A stretch of 64,000 nt of DNA from Microvirga sp052115485 (lineage in GTDB: Bacteria; Pseudomonadota; Alphaproteobacteria; Rhizobiales; Beijerinckiaceae): NCBI RefSeq assembly GCF_052115485.1, contig NZ_JBFRGU010000004.1, forward strand, positions 248,001 through 312,000, written 5' to 3'. Under the pieces are notes generated by a model. The model saw only the letters and a program-made list of their open reading frames with translations, made no database searches and had not been told where the DNA came from. How positions within the stretch are numbered: position 1 is the stretch's first letter; each line of letters starts with the position of its first letter. Below, piece after piece: positions 26,384 to 35,338 of the stretch. The position numbers and the translations under genes were made by a program.

Positions 26384-26887
26384 TCACCTGATGAGCGGCA
26401 GGAAAGCGCCGAGGTCGATGCCGAGTTTTGAGAAGCCGAACCACGAGCCGGCCCCGATCACCGCACCGACCGCAAGATCGAAGACGGTGCGCCGCGATCC
26501 GAAGGCGTGCGTCACCAGCGCGAAGGTCAGCGCCGCCGTGATCGGGAAGCCGAGCGCCTGAATGGTGACGAGCGGCACGCAGATCCCCGCGAGCGCGAGA
26601 AGAAACGCCTTTCGCGAGGGCGGCGCGTCCGCATCGGCGCTCTCCTCTTCCTGCGGATTGAAGTTCTCGCCGCGCGCCACTTGGAGGATCAGCAGCACCC
26701 CGATCAGAACAAGCCCGGCACCGACCGCGCCGACCATGGCCGCAGGGCCCATGCCGACATATTTAGTCGTCGCCGAAATTCCGCTCGCTCCATGGATCCA
26801 AATCCCCCCTATGACAAGAACGGCGATACCGATCCACCATGGACGGGTTGAGCGTAGCTGGGTGGATTTTCCGTCAGTCGTGAGCAT
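26384..26887 (-). CDS. tctB: tripartite tricarboxylate transporter, small membrane subunit
   Basis: 167 residues with four hydrophobic helices: PWWIGIAVLVIGGIWIHG, MVGAVGAGLVLIGVLLI, AFLLALAGICVPLV and AVGAVIGAGSWFGFSKLGI. The length and pattern are those of TctB. The short acidic cytoplasmic loop NPQEEESADADAP separates helices two and three. It sits between tctC and tctA on the same strand. Function depends on TctA and TctC. Confidence 0.88.
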   Translation of the reverse strand: MLTTDGKSTQLRSTRPWWIGIAVLVIGGIWIHGASGISATTKYVGMGPAAMVGAVGAGLVLIGVLLILQVARGENFNPQEEESADADAPPSRKAFLLALAGICVPLVTIQALGFPITAALTFALVTHAFGSRRTVFDLAVGAVIGAGSWFGFSKLGIDLGAFLPLIR

Positions 26888-27018
26888 GCTGTCGCTCCGA
26901 AAAGCTGGCGCCTCTTACGCGCACCGATCATATCGGCACCGGCGTTCAAAAGCGCAGGAAGGCGTGGATGCAGCGCCGGAGCCCGCCGCAAGGTGTGACG
27001 GGCTCCAATGCATACCGC

Positions 27019-27969
27019 TCAATTGAGGATGCCGACTTCCTTCAGCGCGACGGACCAGTCAGCCTTCTCCTGCTTCAGGAATGCGGCGAACGCATCACTG
27101 GGGAGGTACGCATCTTCCCAGCCCTGGCTCTTCAGTGTGGCCGTCCAGACATCGGTTTTACGCAGTTTCTCGAAGCGCTCGGCCCAGGCCTTGCGTCCGG
27201 CTTCACTCATACCGGGCGCCCCGACGATGCCGCGCCAATTGCCGATCTCGACCGGGATGCCGGCTTCCTTGAGCGTCGGCACATCGAGCCCTTCCAATCG
27301 CGTCGGACCCGACACGGCGATGATGCGGATGCGACCGGACTGGGCGAATTGGCGGAACTCGGATGCGCCGGAAATCGCAGCCTTGATTTTACCACCGCCG
27401 AGCGCGGCCAGGATCTCACCACCCGAAAAGGCGACGAAGTTGATCTTGTCGACAGGTGCGCCCGCGTGTTTCGCCAACAGAGCCAGCATGACATGATCGA
27501 CACCGCCCGCAGAACCGCCGCCGACCGATACCGCTGTCGGATCAGCCTTCAACGCTGCGATGAAATCCTTCGGCGTCTTGATCGGCGAATCCGCCGGGAC
27601 GGCAATCGCATTATATTCGTTCGTGAGGCGCGCGAGCGGGGTTGTGTCATCGAGCGAAACCGGCGTCTTGTTGGTGATGACACCACCGACCATGATCACG
27701 CCTGTGACGAGCAGCGCATTGTCGTCGCCCTTCGAGGTACGCACGAACTCGGCGAGCCCGATGGTACCGGCAGCACCACCCTTGTTGGTGAAATTCACAC
27801 CGTCCGTGAAGATCTTGGCCTGGTTGAGCGCCGCCATCGTCTGGCGCCCGGCGCCATCCCACCCGCCGCCCGGATTGGCCGGGATCATGACCTTAGCAGG
27901 ATCGGCAACCGCGATACCTGTCGTCAGCGTCAGGGCCAATCCGCCCGTGATCAGAAGTGTCTTGAACAT
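27019..27969 (-). CDS. tctC: tripartite tricarboxylate transporter, periplasmic binding protein
   Basis: 316 residues with a signal peptide (MFKTLLITGGLALTLTTGIAVA), then the TctC/Bug-fold start KVMIPANPGGGWDGAGRQTM. The ligand-loop signature NPGGGWD is the variant seen in tricarboxylate-binding TctC proteins rather than in many Bordetella Bug proteins. It delivers substrate to TctA-TctB. A GC-rich inverted repeat in the 109 bases between prpB and tctC may protect or balance the mRNA, because binding proteins are usually made in excess. Confidence 0.92.
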   Translation of the reverse strand: MFKTLLITGGLALTLTTGIAVADPAKVMIPANPGGGWDGAGRQTMAALNQAKIFTDGVNFTNKGGAAGTIGLAEFVRTSKGDDNALLVTGVIMVGGVITNKTPVSLDDTTPLARLTNEYNAIAVPADSPIKTPKDFIAALKADPTAVSVGGGSAGGVDHVMLALLAKHAGAPVDKINFVAFSGGEILAALGGGKIKAAISGASEFRQFAQSGRIRIIAVSGPTRLEGLDVPTLKEAGIPVEIGNWRGIVGAPGMSEAGRKAWAERFEKLRKTDVWTATLKSQGWEDAYLPSDAFAAFLKQEKADWSVALKEVGILN

Positions 27970-28078
27970 GTCGTCTCCCTCGTTTGACCTTTTCGCCGCG
28001 GCCGGACCATCCAGCGTTTGGCGTTAGCTGCCGCTCTTGTGGCGGCTTTATTATTTCGACAACGGCGCAATGCGCCGT

Positions 28079-29011
28079 TCAAACAGTCTCTTTATGCTGC
28101 GGTATCCCTGTCGGAATGACCGTCTTTACAATGGAGGCATCGAGCGACTCATAGTCGGCGAGTCCGATCAGATCGTAGAGTTCGGCGCGTGTCTGCATCT
28201 CATCGATCATCTTGTGGGTTCCGCCGTCGCGGCGAATGGCTGCATAGAGCTTGGCCTGCGCTTTGTTGGCGACACGCAGCGCAGACACGGGCCAGATCAC
28301 CATGCGATAGCCCATCGCTTCGAATTCAGATGCGGTGAAGAAAGGCGTGCGGCCAAACTCCGTCATGTTGGCGAGCAGCGGCACACCCGGCATTCGTTCT
28401 GCGAAGGTGCGAAACATCTCAGCTGTGGTGAGAGCTTCCGGAAAGATCGCATCCGCGCCTGCTTCAAGATAAAGCCGGGCGCGCGCGACGGCGCCATCGA
28501 TTCCTTCGCTGGCCGCCGCGTCGGTGCGCGCGATGACATAGAGATGCCGCCGCGCCTTCACCGCCGCCGCCACTTTCGCGGCCATGTCGTGAGCATCAGC
28601 GAGCTTCTTGTCGTTGAGGTGCCCGCATTTCTTCGGCAACAATTGGTCTTCGATATGTACAGCACCCGCACCGGCGTCCTCGAATGTGCGCACCATGTGC
28701 ATCACATTGAGCGCCTCGCCGTAACCGGTATCGCCATCGACCAACACCGGAAGCCCGCTCGACCGTGCGAGCTGGCGGACGAAGAACGCGACCTCGTCGA
28801 CCGTGATGATGCCGAGATCCGGCAGGCCCATGGAGGCCGTCATCGCGGCCCCCGATAGATAGAGCGCCTCAAACCCTGCCGCCTTGGCCTGGAGTGCTGC
28901 CATGCCGTTTTGCGCACCAGGAACGGAGAGGATGCCGCGCGCTTCCACCAATGAGCGGAAGCGTTGGCCCGCAGATATCGAAGGGAGGTCGGAACTCACC
29001 AGATATGGCAT
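28079..29011 (-). CDS. prpB: methylisocitrate lyase
   Basis: Cleaves 2-methylisocitrate to pyruvate and succinate in the methylcitrate cycle. The 310-residue protein has the PEP-mutase/isocitrate-lyase fold. The active-site loop is KKCGH with the catalytic cysteine. LVDGDTGYG holds metal-binding aspartates, and ARTDAAASEGIDGAVARA and ANMTEFGRTPFFT closely follow known PrpB sequence. It lies directly after prpD, 12 bases apart. 2,3-dimethylmalate lyase is a related activity, but the PrpD partner and the KKCGH loop favour methylisocitrate. Confidence 0.92.
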   Translation of the reverse strand: MPYLVSSDLPSISAGQRFRSLVEARGILSVPGAQNGMAALQAKAAGFEALYLSGAAMTASMGLPDLGIITVDEVAFFVRQLARSSGLPVLVDGDTGYGEALNVMHMVRTFEDAGAGAVHIEDQLLPKKCGHLNDKKLADAHDMAAKVAAAVKARRHLYVIARTDAAASEGIDGAVARARLYLEAGADAIFPEALTTAEMFRTFAERMPGVPLLANMTEFGRTPFFTASEFEAMGYRMVIWPVSALRVANKAQAKLYAAIRRDGGTHKMIDEMQTRAELYDLIGLADYESLDASIVKTVIPTGIPQHKETV

Positions 29012-29023
29012 GCCGATTTCTCC

Positions 29024-30475
29024 TCAATTCGCGTAGAGGTCGACATAGTCGTTGACCGGCATCGCCTCCAACCGAGCCTGATCGAGTGAAGCGTCCAGAA
29101 TTTGGCGCTGGCGCTTCTCGACGAAACGGCGAGCGAGATTCGTGCGGAACTTCGCTTCGAGCAACGGAATACCATCCGCGCGCCGCCGCTTGTGGCCGAT
29201 GGGATACTCGACCACGAGTTCGGGCAACACGGTGCCGTCATTCAGCGTGATGGTCATTGCGTTGGCAATGGAGCGCTTTTCGGGATCATGATAGTCGCGC
29301 GTGAAAGCCGGATCCTCGACACATTCGATCCTGGTTCGCAAGTCGTCGATGCGTGGATCGGCGGCCACCGCGTCTTCATAGTCCGACGCGACGAGACGCC
29401 CGAAGATCAGCGGCACGGCGACCATGTACTGGATCGTGTGGTCGCGATCGGCCGGATTGTGCAGCGGACCGCTCTTATCGATGATGCGGATACACGCTTC
29501 GTGCGTGCGAATCTTGATCAATGCGATATCGGCGACGCTGCGGCCCATGGCGGCAAGTTTTTCATGAAAGGCCATCGCCGCCTCCACCGCCGTCTGCGCA
29601 TGGAACTCGGCCGGATACGAGATCTTGAACAGCACGTTTTCCATCACGTAGGAGCCGTAGGGCCGCTGGAATTTGAACGGCTGGCCGCGGAAGGAGACGT
29701 CGTAGAACCCCCAGGTCTTCGCGCTGAGCGCCGAGGGATAACCCATCTCGCCGGTCTGAGCGATCAGGGCGAGACGAACCGCGCGGCTTGTGGCATCGCC
29801 CGCCGCCCAGCTCTTGCGCGAACCCGCATTCGGCGCATGGCGATAGGTGCGCAGCGCCTGGCCGTCGAGGAAGGCGAGGGAAAGTGCGTTGACGATTTCG
29901 TCGCGGGTGAGACCGAGCAGACCCGCAACGACGGCGGTCGACGCCACTTTCACCAGGATGACGTGGTCGATGCCGACCTTATTGAATGAGTTCTCCAGGG
30001 CGAAACAGCCCTGGATTTCGTGCGCCTTGATCATGGCGGTCAGCACGTCGCGCATGGTCAATGGCGCGCGACCGGCAGCGACCGCATTGCGCGAGAGCCA
30101 ATCCGCCACAGCGAGAATTCCGCCGAGATTGTCGGACGGATGCCCCCATTCGGCGGCGAGCCAGCAATCGTTGAAATCGAGCCAACGGATCAGCGTCCCA
30201 ATGTTGAAGGCCGCCTGCACCGGATCGAGTTGATAGGGGGTGCCGGGTACACGCGCACCGTTCGGAACCACAGTTCCCGGCACCACCGGCCCGAGCAGCT
30301 TCGTGCAAGCGGGATACTCGAGGGCCTCCAGACCACAGCCGAGCGTATCCAGCAGGCAGTTGCGCGCGGTTTCATACGCAAGAGCGCTGTCGACACGATA
30401 ATTCAGCACGTAATCGGCGATGTCGACCAGGACGCTGTCGGGCGCCGGGCGCTCATTGTTGGTGAAGCTAGCCAT
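29024..30475 (-). CDS. prpD: 2-methylcitrate dehydratase (MmgE/PrpD family)
   Basis: Converts 2-methylcitrate to 2-methylaconitate. The 483-residue length matches PrpD, as do LIRWLDFNDCWLAAEWGHPS near residue 100, the paired YRHAPNAGSRKSWAAGDATS, and TITLNDGTVLPELVVEYPIGH. AGGAAACC precedes the ATG. It is the first gene of the operon and follows the double palindrome. In some bacteria the dehydration and isomerisation steps use AcnD/PrpF instead; neither is here. No methylcitrate synthase (prpC) is present in the window. Confidence 0.92.
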   Translation of the reverse strand: MASFTNNERPAPDSVLVDIADYVLNYRVDSALAYETARNCLLDTLGCGLEALEYPACTKLLGPVVPGTVVPNGARVPGTPYQLDPVQAAFNIGTLIRWLDFNDCWLAAEWGHPSDNLGGILAVADWLSRNAVAAGRAPLTMRDVLTAMIKAHEIQGCFALENSFNKVGIDHVILVKVASTAVVAGLLGLTRDEIVNALSLAFLDGQALRTYRHAPNAGSRKSWAAGDATSRAVRLALIAQTGEMGYPSALSAKTWGFYDVSFRGQPFKFQRPYGSYVMENVLFKISYPAEFHAQTAVEAAMAFHEKLAAMGRSVADIALIKIRTHEACIRIIDKSGPLHNPADRDHTIQYMVAVPLIFGRLVASDYEDAVAADPRIDDLRTRIECVEDPAFTRDYHDPEKRSIANAMTITLNDGTVLPELVVEYPIGHKRRRADGIPLLEAKFRTNLARRFVEKRQRQILDASLDQARLEAMPVNDYVDLYAN

Positions 30476-30543
30476 GGTTTCCTGATCGTCTCCCCGCTTG
30501 GTTTTCTGACCTACCCGGCGTGTCCGTGTCGCTAGGTCGCATG

Positions 30544-30618
30544 ATTATGTCGACATAATTTTCGTAATTTCCGGAAAAAGCAAGCCTATTGTTCCGATAA
30601 AATCAGTTTATGTCGACA
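30544..30618. promoter_or_regulatory. twin GntR-type operators upstream of prpD
   Basis: ATTATGTCGACATAAT (30544-30559) is a perfect 16-base palindrome. A second TGTCGACA, in the context TTTATGTCGACACATTT, lies at 30611-30618. The centres are 63 bases apart, six turns of B-DNA, so bound dimers would face the same side. The pair lies between prpD (leftward) and nadQ (rightward). Because the octamer recurs at the GntR gene start, I assign it to that regulator. Confidence 0.65.
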
Positions 30619-30758
30619 CATTTAATGAAACTCTGATACGGGCAGGGATAGGCGATCCGCAGGGGATTCCTTCTCGATCTGTCAAAAATCCCTCGACTGT
30701 GGAGGCAAGGAGACCCATCCTTGCGGCCTTGCTGAACCGTGTCCTTTCTTGAGTGTCC

Positions 30759-31751
30759 ATGCCGCCCCTTCCCTCCTCCCCACGACCCAAGACCCGCGTG
30801 CGGCGTGACGTTGCCCTTTCTGTCGAGCTCAGCGCTGTCATCATGGCGGCCACCCCTGATGAACCGCGAGTCCTGACCATCCGTGCCGAGTCGCCGCAAC
30901 TTGACGGCCTGCCATCGGGACCTTTGCAATCACAGCATCGGACGCTGGAAACGGGATTGCGGGCTTGGGTTGCACAGCAGACGGAACTTAAACTTGGTTA
31001 TGTCGAACAGCTCTATACGTTCGGGGATCGCGCTCGGGCGGAGGCGGGCATGCGTGATGCCGGGCATTCTCTGTCGATTGCCTATCTCGCACTCCTTCGC
31101 GAGGCGCGCCCGACCGGGCTAGCCCATGCGGCTTGGCGCAATTGGTACAATTACCTCCCCTGGGAGGACTGGCGCGAAGGGCGCCCAAAAGCGCTCGACG
31201 TGATCGAGCCTGCCTTGAAAGCGTGGGCGCGTGCGGGAGGCAAACCTCTCAAAAAGTTCCGTGATGAACGCATCGAGCTCACCTTCGGATTGCAGTCAGG
31301 CACATGGACAGACGAGCGCGTGCTCGAGCGCTACGAACTTCTGTTCGAGGCTGGCCTTGTTCCCGAGGCCTTGCGCAATGTTCAACCACCGTCCAAAGCG
31401 CGGCTCGCACCCGGTCAGTCCATGGCTCTCGACCATCGGCGCATGCTGTCCACGGCCATCGGCCGTCTGCGCGCAAAGATCAAATATCGCCCCGTCATCT
31501 TTGAATTGATGTCTCCCACGTTCACGCTTCTGGAGTTGCAAAAAACCGTGGAGGCCCTTTCGGGTGTGCGTCTCCACAAGCAGAACTTCCGGCGCTTGGT
31601 AGAAATGCAAGGACTGGTCGAGGAAACCGGCGAAGTGACAGCCGAGACCGGAGGACGCCCGGCCCGGCTCGTGCGATTCCGGCGTGAGGTTTTGGTCGAG
31701 CGCCCTGCGCCTGGGCTGCGCTTACCCGGAGCGCGGCGAACCATCTCTTGA
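30759..31751 (+). CDS. nadQ: NadQ-type transcriptional regulator of NAD synthesis
   Basis: About 330 residues; a GTG two codons upstream (30753) is also possible. The N-terminal part looks like a degenerate Nudix domain of the NrtR kind (ETGLRAWVAQQTELKLGYVEQLYTFGDRARA, SIAYLALLREA) without a full catalytic Nudix box. The C-terminal part has a winged helix (SPTFTLLELQKTVEALSGV, LHKQNFRRLVEMQGLVEETG, GRPARLVRFRREV), as in NrtR. In alphaproteobacteria this architecture beside nadABC is NadQ, a repressor that senses NAD-pathway metabolites. Two operator-like palindromes follow in the spacer before nadA. Confidence 0.8.
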   Translation: MPPLPSSPRPKTRVRRDVALSVELSAVIMAATPDEPRVLTIRAESPQLDGLPSGPLQSQHRTLETGLRAWVAQQTELKLGYVEQLYTFGDRARAEAGMRDAGHSLSIAYLALLREARPTGLAHAAWRNWYNYLPWEDWREGRPKALDVIEPALKAWARAGGKPLKKFRDERIELTFGLQSGTWTDERVLERYELLFEAGLVPEALRNVQPPSKARLAPGQSMALDHRRMLSTAIGRLRAKIKYRPVIFELMSPTFTLLELQKTVEALSGVRLHKQNFRRLVEMQGLVEETGEVTAETGGRPARLVRFRREVLVERPAPGLRLPGARRTIS

Positions 31752-31762
31752 AAGATTTCGGG

Positions 31763-31849
31763 TTGACGCCAACTTATACTCAGTCTTAGCATAAGAAGCC
31801 GGCTCACCAGCCGGCGTTCTTTCGACCCACTAATGCTCAAACTGAGCAT
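31763..31849 (+). promoter_or_regulatory. nadABC promoter with two NadQ-type operators
   Basis: Site 2 (31833-31849), ATGCTCA-AAC-TGAGCAT, is a perfect 7-3-7 palindrome just before the nadA ribosome-binding site. Site 1 (31776-31792), ATACTCA-GTC-TTAGCAT, is a two-mismatch version. It falls within a likely promoter TTGACG (31763), 18 bases, TAGCAT (31787). Centre spacing is 57 bases. The design suggests repression of nadABC. Confidence 0.65.
31798..31821 (+). terminator. hairpin after nadQ, within nadA leader
   Basis: GCCGGCT (31798-31804), CACC loop and AGCCGGC (31809-31815), followed by GTTCTTTC. It probably ends nadQ transcription. It also falls between the two operators, downstream of the predicted nadA promoter, where it could act as an attenuator. 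Confidence 0.55.
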
Positions 31850-31860
31850 AGGAGGCTGCA

Positions 31861-32859
31861 ATGCTCAGCGCTGCGCCACTCGTACCTGCAACTCTGCCTT
31901 TGCCGGATCTTTATGCTCGGGTCAGTCGCCATATTCCCTCGCAGGAATGGCCGATCTTCGCACAGGACATCGAGGCCATCCTCTCGCTCAAGCGGGAGCG
32001 CAATGCCGTCATTCTAGCTCACAACTATCAGACACCCGAGATCTTCCATACGGTGGCGGATATCGTCGGCGACAGCTTGGCATTGGCACGCGAGGCCGTA
32101 GCCACCGATGCCGACATCATCGTGCTTGCCGGCGTGCATTTCATGGCGGAAACTGCCAAACTTCTGAATCCGGACAAGACCGTGCTTATCCCCGACGCCG
32201 ATGCCGGTTGTTCGCTGGCGGAGTCGATCACAGCCGAGGATGTGCGCCGACTGCGCGCGCGCTATCCGGGTGTCCCGGTCGTCACCTACGTGAACACGTC
32301 AACGGCCGTCAAAGCGGAGTCGGACATCTGCTGCACTTCCGGCAATGCCAAGAAAGTGATCGAATCCCTTGGCGTGAACCGCGTCATCATGCTGCCTGAC
32401 GAGTTCCTGGCGCAGAACACCGCGGCGCAGGTGCCTGGCATCGAGATCATCACCTGGGCAGGTCATTGCGAAGTTCATGAACGCTTCTCGGCCGAAGATA
32501 TCCGCGAGGTGCGTGAGAGTTATCCGGGAGTGGCTGTGCTCGTCCACCCGGAAGCGCCGCCCGAAGTTGTGGCCGAGGCTGATTTCGCCGGATCGACCGC
32601 GGACATGGCTAACTTTGTCGGCGACAAGCGGCCGGCCCGTGTCGCACTCGTCACCGAATGCTCCATGAGCGACAACGTTGCTGTCCAATACCCGGAGGTC
32701 GAGTTTGTGCGTCCGTGCAATCTGTGTCCGCACATGAAACGGATCACCCTGCCGAAGATCCGGCGAGCTCTCGAACGACGCGAGCACGAAGTCACGATTG
32801 ACCCAGCCGTCGCCGAGCGGGCGAGAGCCGCTGTCGAGCGCATGCTCGCGGTTAGGTAA
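31861..32859 (+). CDS. nadA: quinolinate synthase NadA
   Basis: Condenses iminoaspartate with dihydroxyacetone phosphate to quinolinate using a [4Fe-4S] cluster. The 332-residue protein has the three pseudo-repeats of the family (VILAHNYQTPEIF; VVTYVNTSTAVKAESDICCTSGNA; HPEAPPEVVAEADFAGST). Cluster cysteines lie in CCTSGNA, in WAGHCEVHE or nearby, and in CNLCPHMKRITL. AGGAGG lies before the ATG. It is the first gene of nadABC, nine bases ahead of nadB. Confidence 0.97.
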   Translation: MLSAAPLVPATLPLPDLYARVSRHIPSQEWPIFAQDIEAILSLKRERNAVILAHNYQTPEIFHTVADIVGDSLALAREAVATDADIIVLAGVHFMAETAKLLNPDKTVLIPDADAGCSLAESITAEDVRRLRARYPGVPVVTYVNTSTAVKAESDICCTSGNAKKVIESLGVNRVIMLPDEFLAQNTAAQVPGIEIITWAGHCEVHERFSAEDIREVRESYPGVAVLVHPEAPPEVVAEADFAGSTADMANFVGDKRPARVALVTECSMSDNVAVQYPEVEFVRPCNLCPHMKRITLPKIRRALERREHEVTIDPAVAERARAAVERMLAVR

Positions 32860-32868
32860 GAGGTTGAT

Positions 32869-34452
32869 ATGAGAACACCCGGCCCGCACGACCGCGTGGT
32901 GGTCGTCGGCGGGGGGATCGCAGGGCTTGCAACTGCTCTGCACCTCGCGCCGCTGCCCGTGACCTTGATCGTCGCAGCGCCTCTTGGCCTGCAGGCCTCG
33001 ACTGCGCTGGCACAAGGAGGGATCGCGGCGGCTCTCGGATCAAATGACAATCCCAGTCTGCACGCAACGGATACACTTCTGGCCGGCGCCGGTCTCAGTG
33101 AGCCGAGCGTTGCGGCGCGTGTTGCAGCACAAGCCCCATCGTGCATCGAGTGGCTGATTGCTCAGGGCGCTTTGTTTGATCGAACTGAACCTGCTGGCGA
33201 TCTGATTTTGGGGCTCGAGGCCGCGCACTCACGCAGGCGGATTGTTCATGCGGGAGGCGACAGAACCGGACAACGCGTGCTGGACACCCTCATTCGAGCG
33301 GCAAAGCTGGCACCCTCGGTTCAGATCCTGGAGAACAGATGCGTCACCGATCTCGCGCTCGACGAAAAGGGCTCCGTCGCAGGTGTGTTCTGCTCACCCT
33401 GTGAAACCGGATCGACGGGAGAACCGATCCTGATCGCAAGCCGGGCCGTGATCCTCGCCACGGGTGGGGTTGGAGGTCTCTTTTCGTATACCACGAACCC
33501 GCTTAGTTCTGCAGGCGGAGGATTAGCGCTTGCGGCTCGTGCGAACGCTCTCTTGCGAGATGTCGAATTCGTTCAGTTTCATCCCACCGCCATCGCGGCA
33601 AATCTCGATCCAATGCCGCTCGCAACCGAAGCGCTACGCGGTGAGGGTGCGATACTCGTCAACAGCCGGGGCGAACGATTCATGGAAGACATTCCATGCG
33701 CGGAATTGGCCCCACGCGACGTCGTGGCGCGCGCGATCTTCGCTCAGATCACGGCGGGTGAGCGCGTCTTCCTGGACACGCGGCAGGCCCTTGGAGAAGG
33801 GATCTATGAAAAGTTCCCAGGCGTCGTTGCGCTGTGCCGAACCGCCGGTCTTGACCCGACTCTGGATCGGATCCCGGTGCGGCCCGCCGCGCACTATCAC
33901 ATGGGCGGAATCAAAGTCGATGACAACGGGCGCAGTTCGGTCGAAGGGCTCTGGGCTTGTGGCGAAATAGCCTCGACCGGGTTGCATGGAGCCAATCGAT
34001 TGGCCAGCAACTCGCTGCTCGAAGCGTTGGCCTACGCGCAGTGGATTGCCCGCGATGTGAAGGAGACCGCTTCGCGAACTGCCATGACACAAGCCTCCTC
34101 GCAGCCCCGACCTCCCTTGCGCAGCATTCAAGTCATGACCATGCAAGAGATCCGACATCTCATGGACAGGCAAGTTGGGGTCGTGCGTGAGGCGGAAGGT
34201 TTGAAGAACGCAATCCATCACCTTCTGGCATTTAGGCACAGTGAGGCCGTCAGTAACCTACCCGACGCAACCCTGGTCGGCCTGTTGATCGCGACTGCAG
34301 CCTACATGCGGCAGGAAAGCCGAGGAGCCCATCAGCGCTTGGACTACCCCGCAATTTCGCCCGCAGTCAGCTCCACCGAATTCACGCTCGATCAGGCCTT
34401 GCGAATGGCGGCTGAGATCAATGAGACGCTGCCGACAAGGAGAGTGGCATGA
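32869..34452 (+). CDS. nadB: L-aspartate oxidase NadB
   Basis: FAD enzyme that oxidises L-aspartate to iminoaspartate for NadA. The 527-residue protein begins with the dinucleotide-binding motif VVVVGGGIAGLATAL. It has ALAQGGIAAALG (flavin contact), VEFVQFHPTAI, RPAAHYHMGGIKVDDNGRSS and GLHGANRLASNSLLEALAYA, all hallmarks of the succinate dehydrogenase/NadB flavoprotein family. The stop overlaps the nadC start (ATGA), so the genes are translationally coupled. Confidence 0.97.
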   Translation: MRTPGPHDRVVVVGGGIAGLATALHLAPLPVTLIVAAPLGLQASTALAQGGIAAALGSNDNPSLHATDTLLAGAGLSEPSVAARVAAQAPSCIEWLIAQGALFDRTEPAGDLILGLEAAHSRRRIVHAGGDRTGQRVLDTLIRAAKLAPSVQILENRCVTDLALDEKGSVAGVFCSPCETGSTGEPILIASRAVILATGGVGGLFSYTTNPLSSAGGGLALAARANALLRDVEFVQFHPTAIAANLDPMPLATEALRGEGAILVNSRGERFMEDIPCAELAPRDVVARAIFAQITAGERVFLDTRQALGEGIYEKFPGVVALCRTAGLDPTLDRIPVRPAAHYHMGGIKVDDNGRSSVEGLWACGEIASTGLHGANRLASNSLLEALAYAQWIARDVKETASRTAMTQASSQPRPPLRSIQVMTMQEIRHLMDRQVGVVREAEGLKNAIHHLLAFRHSEAVSNLPDATLVGLLIATAAYMRQESRGAHQRLDYPAISPAVSSTEFTLDQALRMAAEINETLPTRRVA

Positions 34453-35336
34453 ACGTGACCAGGGAGAATCTAAACGGTATCGTTCCGCTTCCGCACCTGC
34501 TGGTCGAGCCTATCGTGCGGGCCGCCCTCATGGAGGATCTTGGTCGCGCTGGCGATATCACGACCGACGCCGTCATTCCGGCAACTGCAATCCTTCACGG
34601 CGCCATTGTCGCCCGTGAATCTGGTGTCGTGGCTGGAACGGACGTTGCAAGCCTCGCATTCGCGCTGATCGACCCATCGATCAGTGTCACGATCGAGCGG
34701 TCCGATGGCTTTCGGGTTGAACCGGGCGAAACGGTTATTCGGCTGGCGGGACCGGCGCGGGGTATTCTATCGGCGGAACGCGTCGCTCTTAATCTGCTTT
34801 GCCGGCTGTCCGGCATCGCGACGACAACGGCAATATTGGCCGACGCCGTTCGCGCCCACGGGCATGCTCGTATTGTCTGCACCCGCAAAACGACACCGGG
34901 CCTGAGGGTGCTGGAGAAGCATGCCGTTCGTGCCGGCGGCGGATCCAACCACCGGTTCGGCCTCGACGACGCCGTTCTCATCAAGGACAACCACATCGCT
35001 ATCGCCGGTGGCATCCGTCCTGCCCTTGAGCGTGCCCGCGCGACAGTCGGCCATCTCGTCAAGATCGAGATTGAAGTCGACACGCTCGATCAGCTCGACG
35101 AAGTACTGGCCGTTGGCGCGGACGCGATCCTGCTGGACAATATGAGCCCTGCGATGCTCTCCGAGGCGGTCCGCCGTGTCGGCAAGCAAGCAATCACCGA
35201 AGCGTCGGGCCGAATTACATCCGCTACCGCCCCGGCAATCGCAGCGAGTGGTGTCGACTTGATTTCCACCGGCTGGATTACCCACAGCGCCCCGATTCTG
35301 GATCTGGGACTGGATGCCGACGGAGAGCAGGGCTGA
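34449..35336 (+). CDS. nadC: quinolinate phosphoribosyltransferase NadC
   Basis: Forms nicotinate mononucleotide from quinolinate and PRPP. The 295-residue protein has the conserved substrate loops CRLSGIATTTAIL, RIVCTRKTTPGLRVLEKHAV (phosphate-binding Arg/Lys residues), HRFGLDDAVLIKDNHIAI, IEIEVDTLDQLDE and EASGRITSATAPAIAASGVD. It is the last gene of nadABC and converges on a histidine kinase gene with only two bases between. Confidence 0.97.
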   Translation: MNVTRENLNGIVPLPHLLVEPIVRAALMEDLGRAGDITTDAVIPATAILHGAIVARESGVVAGTDVASLAFALIDPSISVTIERSDGFRVEPGETVIRLAGPARGILSAERVALNLLCRLSGIATTTAILADAVRAHGHARIVCTRKTTPGLRVLEKHAVRAGGGSNHRFGLDDAVLIKDNHIAIAGGIRPALERARATVGHLVKIEIEVDTLDQLDEVLAVGADAILLDNMSPAMLSEAVRRVGKQAITEASGRITSATAPAIAASGVDLISTGWITHSAPILDLGLDADGEQG

Positions 35337-35338
35337 AG

